Positions 6,661-15,108 of a stretch of 64,000 nucleotides of DNA are shown in pieces. A program made the position numbers and the translations under genes. Source of the stretch: Chitinophagaceae bacterium (GTDB lineage Bacteria; Bacteroidota; Bacteroidia; Chitinophagales; Chitinophagaceae); NCBI GenBank assembly GCA_016713085.1, contig JADJPV010000001.1:310001-374000 (forward strand). The letters are read 5' to 3'. The notes under the pieces were generated by a model, which saw only the letters and a list, made by a program, of their open reading frames with translations, was not told where the DNA came from and did no database searches. Within the stretch, counting starts at the first letter, position 1, and each line of letters begins with the position of its first letter.

Positions 6661-7269
6661 GTGTCAACTACAATCCGCAGACAATTAACTTTATTTGTTG
6701 AAGCAGCAGGTGCTGAAACCATTGAGCAGGTGCGTACAAAATTCAACCCTGTACAAAGCGGCCTCATCAGCTGTCATGTTACTTTATGCAGGGAAGATGA
6801 ACTGGAAGACCTGCAGCTGATTATCAGCAATATCAATAATAAAAAGCCTTCTGCTATAACCATTCATTTTGCAAAGCCCATCCGCTTTGCAGAAGGCAAA
6901 GGAGTTTTGCTCCCCGGCATTAGTGATAACATTGCTTTTCACAACCTGCGTAAACTTGTATTACAGGGAGTACATATTCATCTCCGTAAGCACGAACCGC
7001 ATATCACTTTACTGCATCCACGAAATTCAACCTGCACAGATGAAGTGTTCAATGAAACAGAACAACTGATTTTTCCTTCAGCGATAACATTCAAAAAAAT
7101 ATCTCTTATTGAACAGGCAGATGTAAACAGTAAATGGGAACTTGTGCAGGAATTTTCTTTGCAGCGGTTGGGGGGGGCGGGGAAAAAAGGAGGGGTTTAT
7201 TTAATTTTTCTCCGCCGCCTCCTGGGGGGCGTCTCAAAAAATTTTGGGAAAAAAACGGCGCGACCTTAG
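6661..7269 (+). CDS. 2H phosphoesterase (2'-5' RNA ligase-like), corrupted C-terminus
   Basis: The protein starts at a GTG (6661) and carries the two His-x-Thr motifs of the 2H superfamily, His39-Val-Thr41 and His114-Ile-Thr116, spaced as usual. Members include ThpR/LigT RNA ligases and cyclic phosphodiesterases acting on 2',3'-cyclic nucleotides. About 168 residues look authentic. From about 7169 the reading enters the poly-G block, and the last 34 residues (Gly-, Lys- and Arg-rich) are not credible. The true C-terminus is probably a few residues after EFSLQ. The RNA or nucleotide substrate is unknown. Confidence 0.72.
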   Translation: MSTTIRRQLTLFVEAAGAETIEQVRTKFNPVQSGLISCHVTLCREDELEDLQLIISNINNKKPSAITIHFAKPIRFAEGKGVLLPGISDNIAFHNLRKLVLQGVHIHLRKHEPHITLLHPRNSTCTDEVFNETEQLIFPSAITFKKISLIEQADVNSKWELVQEFSLQRLGGAGKKGGVYLIFLRRLLGGVSKNFGKKTARP

Positions 7270-7850
7270 GCTGTCCTTCCCTTCAGAAAAAAAACTACAA
7301 AAAAAATTAAGAAAAAAAAACTGCCGCCCTACCGCCTCTTCGACCTCCTTCTTCTAAAAGAGCACCAAAACTGGCCACCGCCCCCCCGGTGCCCCCGTGC
7401 CCGGGGGTTGGCGCTGGCCGGCCCCCTCCACCACGCGAACCCCGGGACCCACATCGGCCGCCCCCGGCGCCGGGGCACGGAAAAAAAGCAGGGAACCGGC
7501 CCCCGCGGGGGAAGGGGCACTTGTTTTAGGGAGGGGGCTGGGCTGGGGGGGAGGGTGTTGCGGGCGCAAGGAAAAGAAGGTGGGAGGGGGGAGGGGGGGG
7601 GTTTGGGTTGCCGGGGGGGGCGGGGCGGGGGGGGTTTTGTGCTGTCGAAACGCGGGAACCCTCTACCCAGCCTTACAGGGACTCTCTGCCACAACCCCAA
7701 AGCGCCATTAAACGATGCGGCAGCCCCAGCAGGCCACCAGGGCCGTGGCCGGAGGGGTGGTTGGCGGTGATTTTGGTTCCAAAACCGCCCCCCGGGCCTG
7801 GTCCTCGGCCTGGGGCGGGGGGGACCCCGGGGGGGGGCGGGGGGAAATTC
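7169..7850. other. Anomalous GC-rich, poly-G/poly-A block
   Basis: For about 680 bp the composition changes abruptly from the AT-leaning background to long G, C and A runs (G-runs of 7-10). Open frames on both strands are low-complexity Gly/Pro/Arg strings without homology features. Both edges are sharp: the left cuts a 2H phosphoesterase, the right touches the start of a normal membrane protein. The most likely explanation is poor base calls or gap filler, not a gene or foreign island. I see no reliable coding or RNA feature in it. Confidence 0.75.
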
Positions 7851-7864
7851 ATGTATGAAAAAAG

Positions 7865-8236
7865 ATGCTCAATCTCTGTTTACTCCTAACCTTCCAGTTT
7901 GGCTATTTAGAATGGGGCAAGGGCTATCACACATTTATTTTCCAGGCGGAGGCGGAGATCATTTCAAAAGCAATGAGCAATGCAGCATCAGCAGTGCATC
8001 CGCTGATTGTTATTCCTCTTGCAGGATTGCTTATTCTGCTGTACACCATTTTTCAAAAAACACCTTCACGGTTTTTAAGCCTCAGTGGTTTGGCCTGTTT
8101 AAGTGTGCTGATGCTGCTGTTATTATTTATCGGTGTTACTGCAGGTAAGTGGAAAATACTTGCATCCACCATTCCTTTTTTTGTGGCAGCTTTTTTTGTG
8201 TTGCGTACCAACTGGAAACGGACAGCTGGGGTTTGA
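7865..8236 (+). CDS. Small membrane protein of unknown function
   Basis: The 123-residue protein has an N-terminal amphipathic stretch containing FGYLEWGKGYHTFIFQAE and three predicted membrane helices (about 46-63, 72-92, 98-114), ending in a basic tail. The start is uncertain because the GC-rich block ends only 14 bp upstream. It stands between the 2H phosphoesterase and aguB on the same strand. I do not recognise a named family. Confidence 0.6.
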   Translation: MLNLCLLLTFQFGYLEWGKGYHTFIFQAEAEIISKAMSNAASAVHPLIVIPLAGLLILLYTIFQKTPSRFLSLSGLACLSVLMLLLLFIGVTAGKWKILASTIPFFVAAFFVLRTNWKRTAGV

Positions 8237-8339
8237 CAGAAAAGCAGCTGTACTTCTCACTTTCTTCCATTGTTTAAAAACTGAAAGGAGTAAGCTCCCA
8301 ACCCGTCTATTTCTGTATTTTTGCCCCTCAATTTTAACT

Positions 8340-9215
8340 ATGAGTACTGTAAAGGTTGGAATGGTGCAGATGAGCTGCACCGCAAATAAAGAAGAGAACC
8401 TGCAAAAGGCTATTGCAAAGACAAGAGAAGCTGCAGCCAAGGGTGCACAGATCGTTTGTTTGCAAGAGCTGTTTACCTCCCTCTATTTTTGCGATGAAGA
8501 AAACTATGATCATTTCCTGCTGGCAGAAGCCATCCCCGGCCCTTCAACTGAAGTGTTGAGTGCAGTTGCTAAAGAATTAGGTGTGGTGATCATTGCTTCC
8601 CTGTTTGAAAAACGTACACAGGGTTTGTATCATAACACAACAGCAGTACTCGATGCTGACGGAACTTATTTAGGTAAGTATCGGAAAATGCATATCCCAG
8701 ACGATCCTGCTTACTACGAAAAATTTTATTTCACGCCCGGCGACCTGGGCTATAAAATATTCAAGACAAAATTCGCCAGCATTGGTGTACTCATTTGCTG
8801 GGATCAGTGGTATCCGGAAGCAGCACGTATCACTGCATTAATGGGTGCAGAAATTTTATTCTATCCAACAGCTATTGGCTGGGCCACTTCACAGGATGAA
8901 GCAACCAATACCGAACAATACAATGCATGGCAAACCATTCAACGCAGTCATTCCGTTGCTAACGGTGTGCATGTGGTAAGTGTGAACCGTGTTGGACTCG
9001 AGCAGAATGGAGCCATGAAATTCTGGGGCGGTTCGTTTATCAGCAATCCGTTTGGTTCACTGTTATACAAAGCATCGCATGATGCAGAAGAAGTGCATGT
9101 GCAGGAACTCGATCTGAAAAAAACAGATCAGTACAGAACACACTGGCCGTTTTTAAGAGACCGGAGAATAGATTCGTATCAGCCGATTACAAAGAGGTTT
9201 ATTGATGAAGAATAA
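8340..9215 (+). CDS. aguB: N-carbamoylputrescine amidase
   Basis: The 291-residue nitrilase-superfamily enzyme hydrolyses N-carbamoylputrescine to putrescine, CO2 and ammonia. The catalytic triad is Glu43 (LQELF), Lys116 (KYRKMHIPDD) and Cys153 (ICWDQWYPE). The IPDDPAYYEKFYFTPGD segment is characteristic of the AguB branch. I use the ATG at 8340 because the frame continues upstream through unrelated residues and the family starts with a KVGMVQMSCT-like strand. The agmatine deiminase gene follows at 9412, so the two complete the agmatine route of putrescine synthesis. The length is normal. Confidence 0.93.
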   Translation: MSTVKVGMVQMSCTANKEENLQKAIAKTREAAAKGAQIVCLQELFTSLYFCDEENYDHFLLAEAIPGPSTEVLSAVAKELGVVIIASLFEKRTQGLYHNTTAVLDADGTYLGKYRKMHIPDDPAYYEKFYFTPGDLGYKIFKTKFASIGVLICWDQWYPEAARITALMGAEILFYPTAIGWATSQDEATNTEQYNAWQTIQRSHSVANGVHVVSVNRVGLEQNGAMKFWGGSFISNPFGSLLYKASHDAEEVHVQELDLKKTDQYRTHWPFLRDRRIDSYQPITKRFIDEE

Positions 9216-9227
9216 GTCTGAACCGGG

Positions 9228-9386
9228 ATTTATAAGATTTTGCGGATTAACAGGATAGAAAACCCGGATAATTTTATTCCACTGATTATTTCAAACAGAT
9301 TTTTTTTAGAATTCACAACCTGTGCCATCGGCACATTTCATTGGTAACAGAAACAGAAAAGATGAGTTGCGTTCTGTAGGAACGCC
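9228..9386. repeat. Intergenic repeat-like element with two short hairpins
   Basis: The gap between aguB and aguA has no gene. It holds a CCGGGATTTATAAGATTTTGCGGATTAACAGG-type motif (paraphrased: two AT-rich direct words around 9228-9260, with an echo CCCGGAT at 9266-9272), a perfect TGTGCC-atc-GGCACA hairpin (9321-9335) and a GCGTTC-tgtag-GAACGC hairpin (9369-9385). Words of this kind recur between genes in Bacteroidota from memory, but only one copy is visible here. It separates two genes that would otherwise form an operon. Confidence 0.45.
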
Positions 9387-9411
9387 TGATAATAACGATA
9401 AAAACTGATTC

Positions 9412-10512
9412 ATGATCGATACAACTGCAACACCAAAGTCATTAGGCTATACATTCCCTGCAGAATTTGCATTGCACGAAGCAACATGGTTGAGCTGGCC
9501 TCACAAAGAAGCAAGCTGGCCGGGAAAGATCAACACAATATTTCCTTACTACGCACAATTCATTAAAGAATTAACAAAAGGCGAATCTGTTCGTATTAAC
9601 ATAGCAGATGATACGATGAAAGCATTTGCAGTTGGTCATTTACAAACAGCTGGTGTTGATTTGAGTAAGGTTGAGTTTTTCTTTCACCCAACTAACGATG
9701 CATGGTGCAGGGATCATGGACCTGCATTTTTGATTAACCCCAATGCAGCACAAAAGAAAGTAATTGTCGACTGGGGTTATAATGCATGGGGAGGAAAATA
9801 TCCTCCGTTTGATTTAGATGATGTGATTCCAACATTGATTGGCAAACATTATAACATTCCCGTTTTCAATCCGGGCATCGTAATGGAAGGTGGTTCAGTT
9901 GAATTCAATGGCAAGGGAGCATTGATGACATCCACTGCATGTTTGTTAAATCCAAACCGTAATCCGCATCTCAATCAGCAGCAGATTGAAGAATACCTCA
10001 GCAATTATTATGGTGTTGATCAGGTACTCTGGATTGATGAAGGAATTGTTGGTGATGATACTGACGGACATATTGATGATACGGTTCGTTTTGTAAATGA
10101 GGATACAGTGATAACTGTTATTGAAGAAAATAAGAATGATGAGAATTATGATTTGCTTCAGCATAATTTAAAACAGCTGCAGCAAATGCGTTTGCTCAAC
10201 GGCAAGCAGCTGAACATTATTGAACTACCTATGCCCGATGAACTGGTATATGAAGAGCAGCGCCTCCCCTGCTCGTATGCCAATTTTTATATCGCTAACA
10301 AATCAGTGATTGTTCCAACATTCCGCAGTGCAAAAGATGAAATGGCATTGCAGATCATTCAGCAATGTTTCCCAACAAGGGAAGTAGTTGGCATTGATTC
10401 AACAGAAATCATCTGGGGACTGGGAAGTTTTCATTGTCTCAGTCAGCAGGAACCTTTGGTGAGAAGAAAAACCTCCTGTAAAAACAGGAGGTTAATCGAT
10501 AGCCTGCCCTAA
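9412..10512 (+). CDS. aguA: Agmatine deiminase
   Basis: The 366-residue guanidino-group-modifying enzyme (PAD_porph family) converts agmatine to N-carbamoylputrescine and ammonia. Recognisable blocks are TWLSWPHKEASWPG (about 25-38), NDAWCRDHGPAFL (about 96-108), GGSVEFNGKG, DTDGHIDDTVRF (catalytic Asp/His region) and the C-terminal GLGSFHCLSQQ with the nucleophile Cys342. The product feeds the aguB enzyme encoded upstream. The last 16 residues (Arg/Lys/Ser-rich) are translated through a terminator-like hairpin and look non-homologous, so the natural stop may have been lost by mutation or error. Confidence 0.92.
   Translation: MIDTTATPKSLGYTFPAEFALHEATWLSWPHKEASWPGKINTIFPYYAQFIKELTKGESVRINIADDTMKAFAVGHLQTAGVDLSKVEFFFHPTNDAWCRDHGPAFLINPNAAQKKVIVDWGYNAWGGKYPPFDLDDVIPTLIGKHYNIPVFNPGIVMEGGSVEFNGKGALMTSTACLLNPNRNPHLNQQQIEEYLSNYYGVDQVLWIDEGIVGDDTDGHIDDTVRFVNEDTVITVIEENKNDENYDLLQHNLKQLQQMRLLNGKQLNIIELPMPDELVYEEQRLPCSYANFYIANKSVIVPTFRSAKDEMALQIIQQCFPTREVVGIDSTEIIWGLGSFHCLSQQEPLVRRKTSCKNRRLIDSLP
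10470..10493 (-). terminator. Hairpin terminator, best read on the minus strand
   Basis: A perfect 10-bp stem (AACCTCCTGT / ACAGGAGGTT) has a 4-nt loop. On the minus strand it is followed by TTTTCTTCTC, fitting a terminator for the amt-porin transcript. On the plus strand there is no T-run. It overlaps the 3' end of the aguA frame. Confidence 0.6.
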
Positions 10513-10548
10513 GCAGGCTTGCCACTTATAAAAAAGGGAACTTTAAAT

Positions 10549-10626
10549 TCAACGTTTAAGAAGCATTTCATTCATCTCCATCCAAACTGTTGGCAGTTTT
10601 ACGTCTGCTTTCCATGTCTGAATTTC
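10549..10626 (-). pseudogene. Possible C-terminal remnant of an unknown gene
   Basis: Between aguA and the porin the minus strand shows 25 open codons ending at a TGA (10549-10551) with a protein-like composition (EIQTWKADVKLPTVWMEMNE). The frame breaks upstream of 10626, and a possible continuation appears in another frame. There is no start signal. The rest of 10513-10775 holds nothing I can identify. Confidence 0.25.
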
Positions 10627-10775
10627 GATTCCTTTTTTGCATCAGGAACTGTGACAACTATAATTTCACATGCTTATCTACTATTGTAATTCAGTTGTCA
10701 GTTTGTCCACAGATGCCTGCTGCTTCATTTTTCAACAAAACAGATTATAAATACTAACAGTATTACCTGTTACAT

Positions 10776-11834
10776 TTAGAAGCTGAAAATTGCCGCTACA
10801 CTGAAAGAACCTGCACTTTTTGAAGTTGGATTTACAGTATCCTCATTCTTAAAGAACATTGGATCTTTCGCAGCATCCACTCTGAATTCAGGTACAATCA
10901 TGATTCCTTTTACAGGTTTGATGTTCAACGAGAGTGTAGCATCAAACAGTGATGTTCCGAAACCGGCTACTCCATCATCATCAGAAAAATATTCACCTCT
11001 TACACAAAAACCAAATTTTTCAGCCGGGCTTACGTTAATGTATAAAGCTGAACCGTACCATGATGCAGAAGAACCTGCAGATGGTTTAACAGCTTTCACA
11101 GTTCCATCATAACCAAGGCTGAATTTATCACTGGCAGTGTAGAGAGCGGTTAATCCAAACTGGTTAATGGAGTTATCACCCATGTCTTTACCGCCTACAT
11201 AGTTTAAGTAGCCGCTGAATTTATCACCTACTTTACTGATCTGTGCAATTACACTCTTTTTTCCAAATGGAGCAGAGATATAATCTGTAGGATTTGAAAT
11301 TCCCACCATACCTGCAAAACCACCACCAAAAGTGAAATCAGCTTTTAAACCAGTGTGAGAGAAAGGTCCGTAAGAGAACATATAACTCATACTGTAGTTT
11401 TTGTTCAGTTGCGGATCAAGTAATTCGTACCCAACATGTGTGGCCCATTTACCTGCTGTAAACTTCACTTTATCAGAAGGTGCATATGTTACATAAGCCT
11501 GTTTAACAGCTGCTAAAATTCCTGATTCATTATAAGAGAATTCAGCAGCCCTTGTTCCAAAACCAAGATCAGCTACAGCTCCAACTTTTCCTTTGCTGTA
11601 ATCAAATTTCAGTGAAGCCATACCCAGTTCAAATGAATTCTGTGAATTGGTAAAACTGGTTTTATTATTGATCCGTCCTGAGTCTTTGGCGTTCTGGAAA
11701 TTGAAACGGTAGTACACGTCAACCGAACCTGTAATATTTAATGTGCCTGCTGAGGCAGAATCCTGCGCTTTGAGAGTTATTGTTGAAAAAACAGCGAGGA
11801 TGGAGATAGCAGATACGAGAACTTTTCTTAGCAT
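10776..11834 (-). CDS. Outer-membrane beta-barrel porin (OmpL-like/BBP2)
   Basis: The 352-residue protein has a signal peptide (cleavage near LKAQDS, about 24) and alternating beta-strand patterns to a C-terminal Phe (AAIFSF), the usual barrel end. Early NITGSVDVYYRFNF and later GKWATHVGYELLDPQLNKNYSMSY are typical of the putative porin-2 (bbp2) group. Amt is encoded directly upstream on the same strand with a hairpin between them. A likely role is passage of ammonium or small nitrogen compounds across the outer membrane to Amt. Confidence 0.8.
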   Translation of the reverse strand: MLRKVLVSAISILAVFSTITLKAQDSASAGTLNITGSVDVYYRFNFQNAKDSGRINNKTSFTNSQNSFELGMASLKFDYSKGKVGAVADLGFGTRAAEFSYNESGILAAVKQAYVTYAPSDKVKFTAGKWATHVGYELLDPQLNKNYSMSYMFSYGPFSHTGLKADFTFGGGFAGMVGISNPTDYISAPFGKKSVIAQISKVGDKFSGYLNYVGGKDMGDNSINQFGLTALYTASDKFSLGYDGTVKAVKPSAGSSASWYGSALYINVSPAEKFGFCVRGEYFSDDDGVAGFGTSLFDATLSLNIKPVKGIMIVPEFRVDAAKDPMFFKNEDTVNPTSKSAGSFSVAAIFSF

Positions 11835-11861
11835 TGTATTATAATTTTAAGTGTTAACAAG

Positions 11862-11907
11862 GGTACAGCAGATGAGTTGCGTCAACAACCCATCATTATG
11901 CTGTACC
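11862..11907. promoter_or_regulatory. Intercistronic hairpin between amt and the porin gene
   Basis: An outer 9-bp stem (GGTACAGCA at 11862-11870, TGCTGTACC at 11899-11907) encloses an inner stem (GATGxGTTG-cgt-CAACxxCATC). On the minus strand no T-run follows, so it is more likely a processing or stability element than a terminator. On the plus strand TTTTTT follows but no plus gene is nearby. Confidence 0.5.
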
Positions 11908-11950
11908 TTTTTTAATTAGTTAATAATTCAGGAAATTAATCAGGGTAAAA

Positions 11951-13342
11951 TCAGATACCCGCTTCTTCTTCTTCCATCTTTCCGTTCTTGGCAACAAGCA
12001 ATGTACCCTGCATGTATTTTTCATCATGCTGAGAAGCATCCAGGCCAAGTTCTTCTTCTTCTTCAGTAACACGCATTGGAAGAATGAAGTTGATGAACTT
12101 GAAAATGAGGAAAGAAGCGGTAAAGCTGAACGCTACAACAATAGCGAGTGCTTTCACCTGTGTAAAAAAGAAATCGAAATTGCCGTAGAATAAACCATCA
12201 TTACCGGCAGTGTTGATTGCTTTGGTAGCAAAAACACCGGTCATGAGCATACCTACCATACCACCAATACCATGACAGGGGAATACATCGAGTGTATCAT
12301 CGAGTCTTGATTTTTGTTTGTAGTAAACAGCAATATTAGAAATGATAGCAGCTACTGCACCAATGAATATACTTTGAGGAATGGCTACAAAACCTGCGGC
12401 AGGTGTAATAGCAACTAAACCTACAACCGCACCGATACAGAAACCGAGTACAGAAGGTTTTTTTCCACGTAATACATCAAAGAACATCCAGCTTAAACCA
12501 GCAGCAGCAGCAGCTGTATTTGTAGTAGCAAACGCAGAAACAGCCAGTGCATTTGATCCAAGAGCAGAACCTGCGTTGAAACCAAACCATCCAAACCAGA
12601 GTAAACCGGTACCGATCAGAACGTATGGAACGTTTGCTGGTGGAATTTCTCTGTTTTCAATATGAACTTTACGGCGTTTTAAAACCAGTGCACCAGCTAA
12701 GGCAGCACAACCTGCAGAAATATGTACAACTGTACCACCTGCAAAATCCAATGCTCCCATTTTAAACAGGAATCCATCAGGATGCCAGCTCCAATGCGCC
12801 AAAGGTGCATACACCAGTAAGCTGAACAACACAGTAAATAAAATGTAAGAAGTAAAACGGATCCTTTCCGCAACGGCTCCTACAACCAGGCCGGGAGTAA
12901 TTACGGCAAACATCATTTGAAACAACGCAAACAATGCCAGCGGGATTGATGGAGCTAAACTCCAGGGAGCACCGGAAGTAACATTCTTAAAAAACAGGAA
13001 TGTTGTAGGATTACCGATTACGCCGCCAATTGAATCACCAAAGGCCAGGCTGAATCCTACTACAACCCACAGCACACCAACAACGCCTGCTGCAACGACG
13101 CTTTTAATCATGGTGGAGATCACATTCTTGCGATGTACCATCCCGCCATAAAAGAAGGCCAGTCCCGGAGTCATTAAAAATACCAATGCAGTTGCGACAA
13201 TGATCCATGCAATGTCGGCTGCATTATAAGCTCCGGCTTTATCCTCAAAATTGGGAAGTGCCGGAATAAACAAAGCTGCGATAGCAACGGCCGCCAAAAA
13301 AAGGAATGGGGCAATTTGTCTTGGGGTTACTTTTTTAATCAT
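11951..13342 (-). CDS. amt: Ammonium transporter Amt
   Basis: The 463-residue inner-membrane channel of the Amt/Rh family has about 11-12 hydrophobic helices. Family marks are FFYGGMVHRKN (about 64-74), a HISAGCAALAGALVL block with the first pore histidine, GSALGSNALAVSAFATTNTAAAAAGLSW, and CHGIGGMVGMLMTGVFA with the second pore histidine of the twin-His pair. The acidic C-terminal tail (EEEEELGLDASQHDEKYM) is the cytoplasmic region that normally contacts a PII protein; no glnK is nearby. Transcribed with the porin and downstream of gltBD, it fits nitrogen assimilation. Confidence 0.95.
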   Translation of the reverse strand: MIKKVTPRQIAPFLFLAAVAIAALFIPALPNFEDKAGAYNAADIAWIIVATALVFLMTPGLAFFYGGMVHRKNVISTMIKSVVAAGVVGVLWVVVGFSLAFGDSIGGVIGNPTTFLFFKNVTSGAPWSLAPSIPLALFALFQMMFAVITPGLVVGAVAERIRFTSYILFTVLFSLLVYAPLAHWSWHPDGFLFKMGALDFAGGTVVHISAGCAALAGALVLKRRKVHIENREIPPANVPYVLIGTGLLWFGWFGFNAGSALGSNALAVSAFATTNTAAAAAGLSWMFFDVLRGKKPSVLGFCIGAVVGLVAITPAAGFVAIPQSIFIGAVAAIISNIAVYYKQKSRLDDTLDVFPCHGIGGMVGMLMTGVFATKAINTAGNDGLFYGNFDFFFTQVKALAIVVAFSFTASFLIFKFINFILPMRVTEEEEELGLDASQHDEKYMQGTLLVAKNGKMEEEEAGI

Positions 13343-13477
13343 GGTTTGATCGATTTTTAAGAGTTACATTAATTATTTATATAATTAATTAAGATTTAAC
13401 TAAAATAAAACAAATATCAATTCAACACTTTCTATTAATTAACATGTTATATTTATTAATATGATTGAAAATAATGC

Positions 13478-13519
13478 AAAAAAAAGACCTAAAGTATTGA
13501 AATCATATACTTTAGGTCT
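13478..13519 (-). terminator. Rho-independent terminator after gltD
   Basis: The 13-bp perfect stem (AGACCTAAAGTAT at 13485-13497, its complement at 13507-13519) has a 9-nt loop and, on the minus strand, is followed by eight T (plus 13478-13485). It separates the gltBD transcript from amt. The remaining 13343-13477 is AT-rich and holds the amt promoter region, with no confident box. Confidence 0.9.
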
Positions 13520-13569
13520 AACAAACCCATTTGGGCATAATAAAACTGATAATAATCAGTCGTAAAAAT

Positions 13570-15075
13570 CTACACGATTAGTAGGGCAGCTTGCTGATCT
13601 TTTGTTTCGAGTAATGAAGAACCCACTAAAAACTCATCCACTTTACGGGCACATTCCCGTCATTCACTGATAGCCCATACAACCAATGATTGCCCACGGC
13701 GCATATCACCGGCAGTAAATACTTTGTTAATGCTTGTATGAAATTCTTTCTCTGTTGCTTTTACGTTCCTGCGCTCATCCAGTTCAACACCCAGTTGCTC
13801 CAGCATACCTGTGTATTGAGGATTAACAAAACCCATTGCCAGCAAAGCAAGTTCGCATGGAATAACCCGCTCACTTCCTTCACGTTCAACAAATGATGAA
13901 GGACGGCCATCCTCGCTGCTCTTCCATTCCAGATCAACAATCTTAATCGCTTTCAGGTTACCATTTTCATCCCCAATAAATTCCTTTGTTGCAATGGCCC
14001 ACTGCCGAACAGCACCTTCTTCATGTGAAGAGGATGTTTTTAATGTCATGGGATAAGTTGGCCAGGGCATAAAAGCAGTTCTGTCTGTTGGAGGCATGGG
14101 CATTAACTCAAACTGAGTTACCGTTTTTGCTTTATGACGGTTGCTTGTTCCCACACAATCACTGCCCGTATCACCACCACCAATTACAACTACATTTTTA
14201 CCTGTTGCAAAAATATCTTCTGTGTAAATATTGCTTTCTATGGCTGCATTTGCCAATGGATCGAGTTTAGCATTACGCTTATTCTGCTGCTTCAGAAATT
14301 GCATTGCAAAATGAACACCTTTCAACTCTCTGCCGGGAACAGGTAAATCTCTCGGAACAGTTGAACCGCCTGCCAAAACAATTGCATGGTATTCTCTCAG
14401 CAGATCGTTGACACTTATATTCACACCAACATTGGCATTACATTTAAACGTAATGCCTTCTTCTTCCATCAGTTTTACCCTGCGGTCGATCACCCATTTC
14501 TCTAATTTGAAATCAGGAATACCATAACGCAATAATCCACCAACCTGGTCATCTCTTTCAAAAACAGTTACTGTATGACCTGCATAGTTCAATTGTGCAG
14601 CTGCTGCTAATCCTGCCGGACCACTTCCAACAACTGCTACTTTTTTTCCTGTACGTTTATTGATCTTTCTTGCCTGCACAAATCCTTTATCAAACGCAAT
14701 TTCAATAATATGCTTTTCAATTTCTTCAATTGCAATTGCCGGTTGATTGATGCCTAATACACAGGCCTGTTCACATGGAGCAGGGCAAATCCGCCCGGTA
14801 AATTCAGGAAAGTTATTTGTTGAACTGAGAATGTTATACGATTCTTTCCATTCCTTACGATATACTGCATCATTAAATTCAGGAATTACATTTCCTAAAG
14901 GACATCCGCTATGACAAAACGGCACTCCGCAATTCATGCAGCGTCCGCTCTGTTCATTGAGCTTTTCGTCGGGATAGCGATTTATAAACTCGTTGTAATC
15001 ATTCACCCGCTCTTCTGCTTTTCGTTTAGCAGGGAGCTCTCTTGTAAATTCTAAAAAACCGGTTGGCTTACCCAT
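13570..15075 (-). CDS. gltD: Glutamate synthase small subunit, with an in-frame stop near the end
   Basis: The protein supplies electrons from NADPH to GltB. The N-terminal 4Fe-4S cysteines appear as CMNCGVPFCHSGCP and ICPAPCEQAC (about 47-107), FAD binding as VGSGPAGLAAA (about 149-159) and the NADPH site as IGGGDTGSDCVG. Translation stops at a TGA (13660-13662) after GDMRRGQSLVVWAISE, where the family has Gly. The same frame then continues 29 codons (GxRECARKVDEFLVGSS) to a TAG at 13570, so one substitution (GGA to TGA) explains the break. The lost segment is the conserved final helix. Error or recent mutation are both possible. gltB lies 33 bp upstream. Confidence 0.9.
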
Positions 15076-15108
15076 GAGAAACTGTTTATCGTTTCGTAGT
15101 TAATTAAT

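Noticed and set aside
7329..7889. Long open frames on both strands of the GC-rich block
   Set aside because: They are Gly/Pro/Arg low-complexity strings caused by base composition, without start signals or recognisable domains.
8133..8339. N-terminal extension of aguB
   Set aside because: The 69 extra residues overlap the upstream membrane protein gene and its spacer and have no family similarity.
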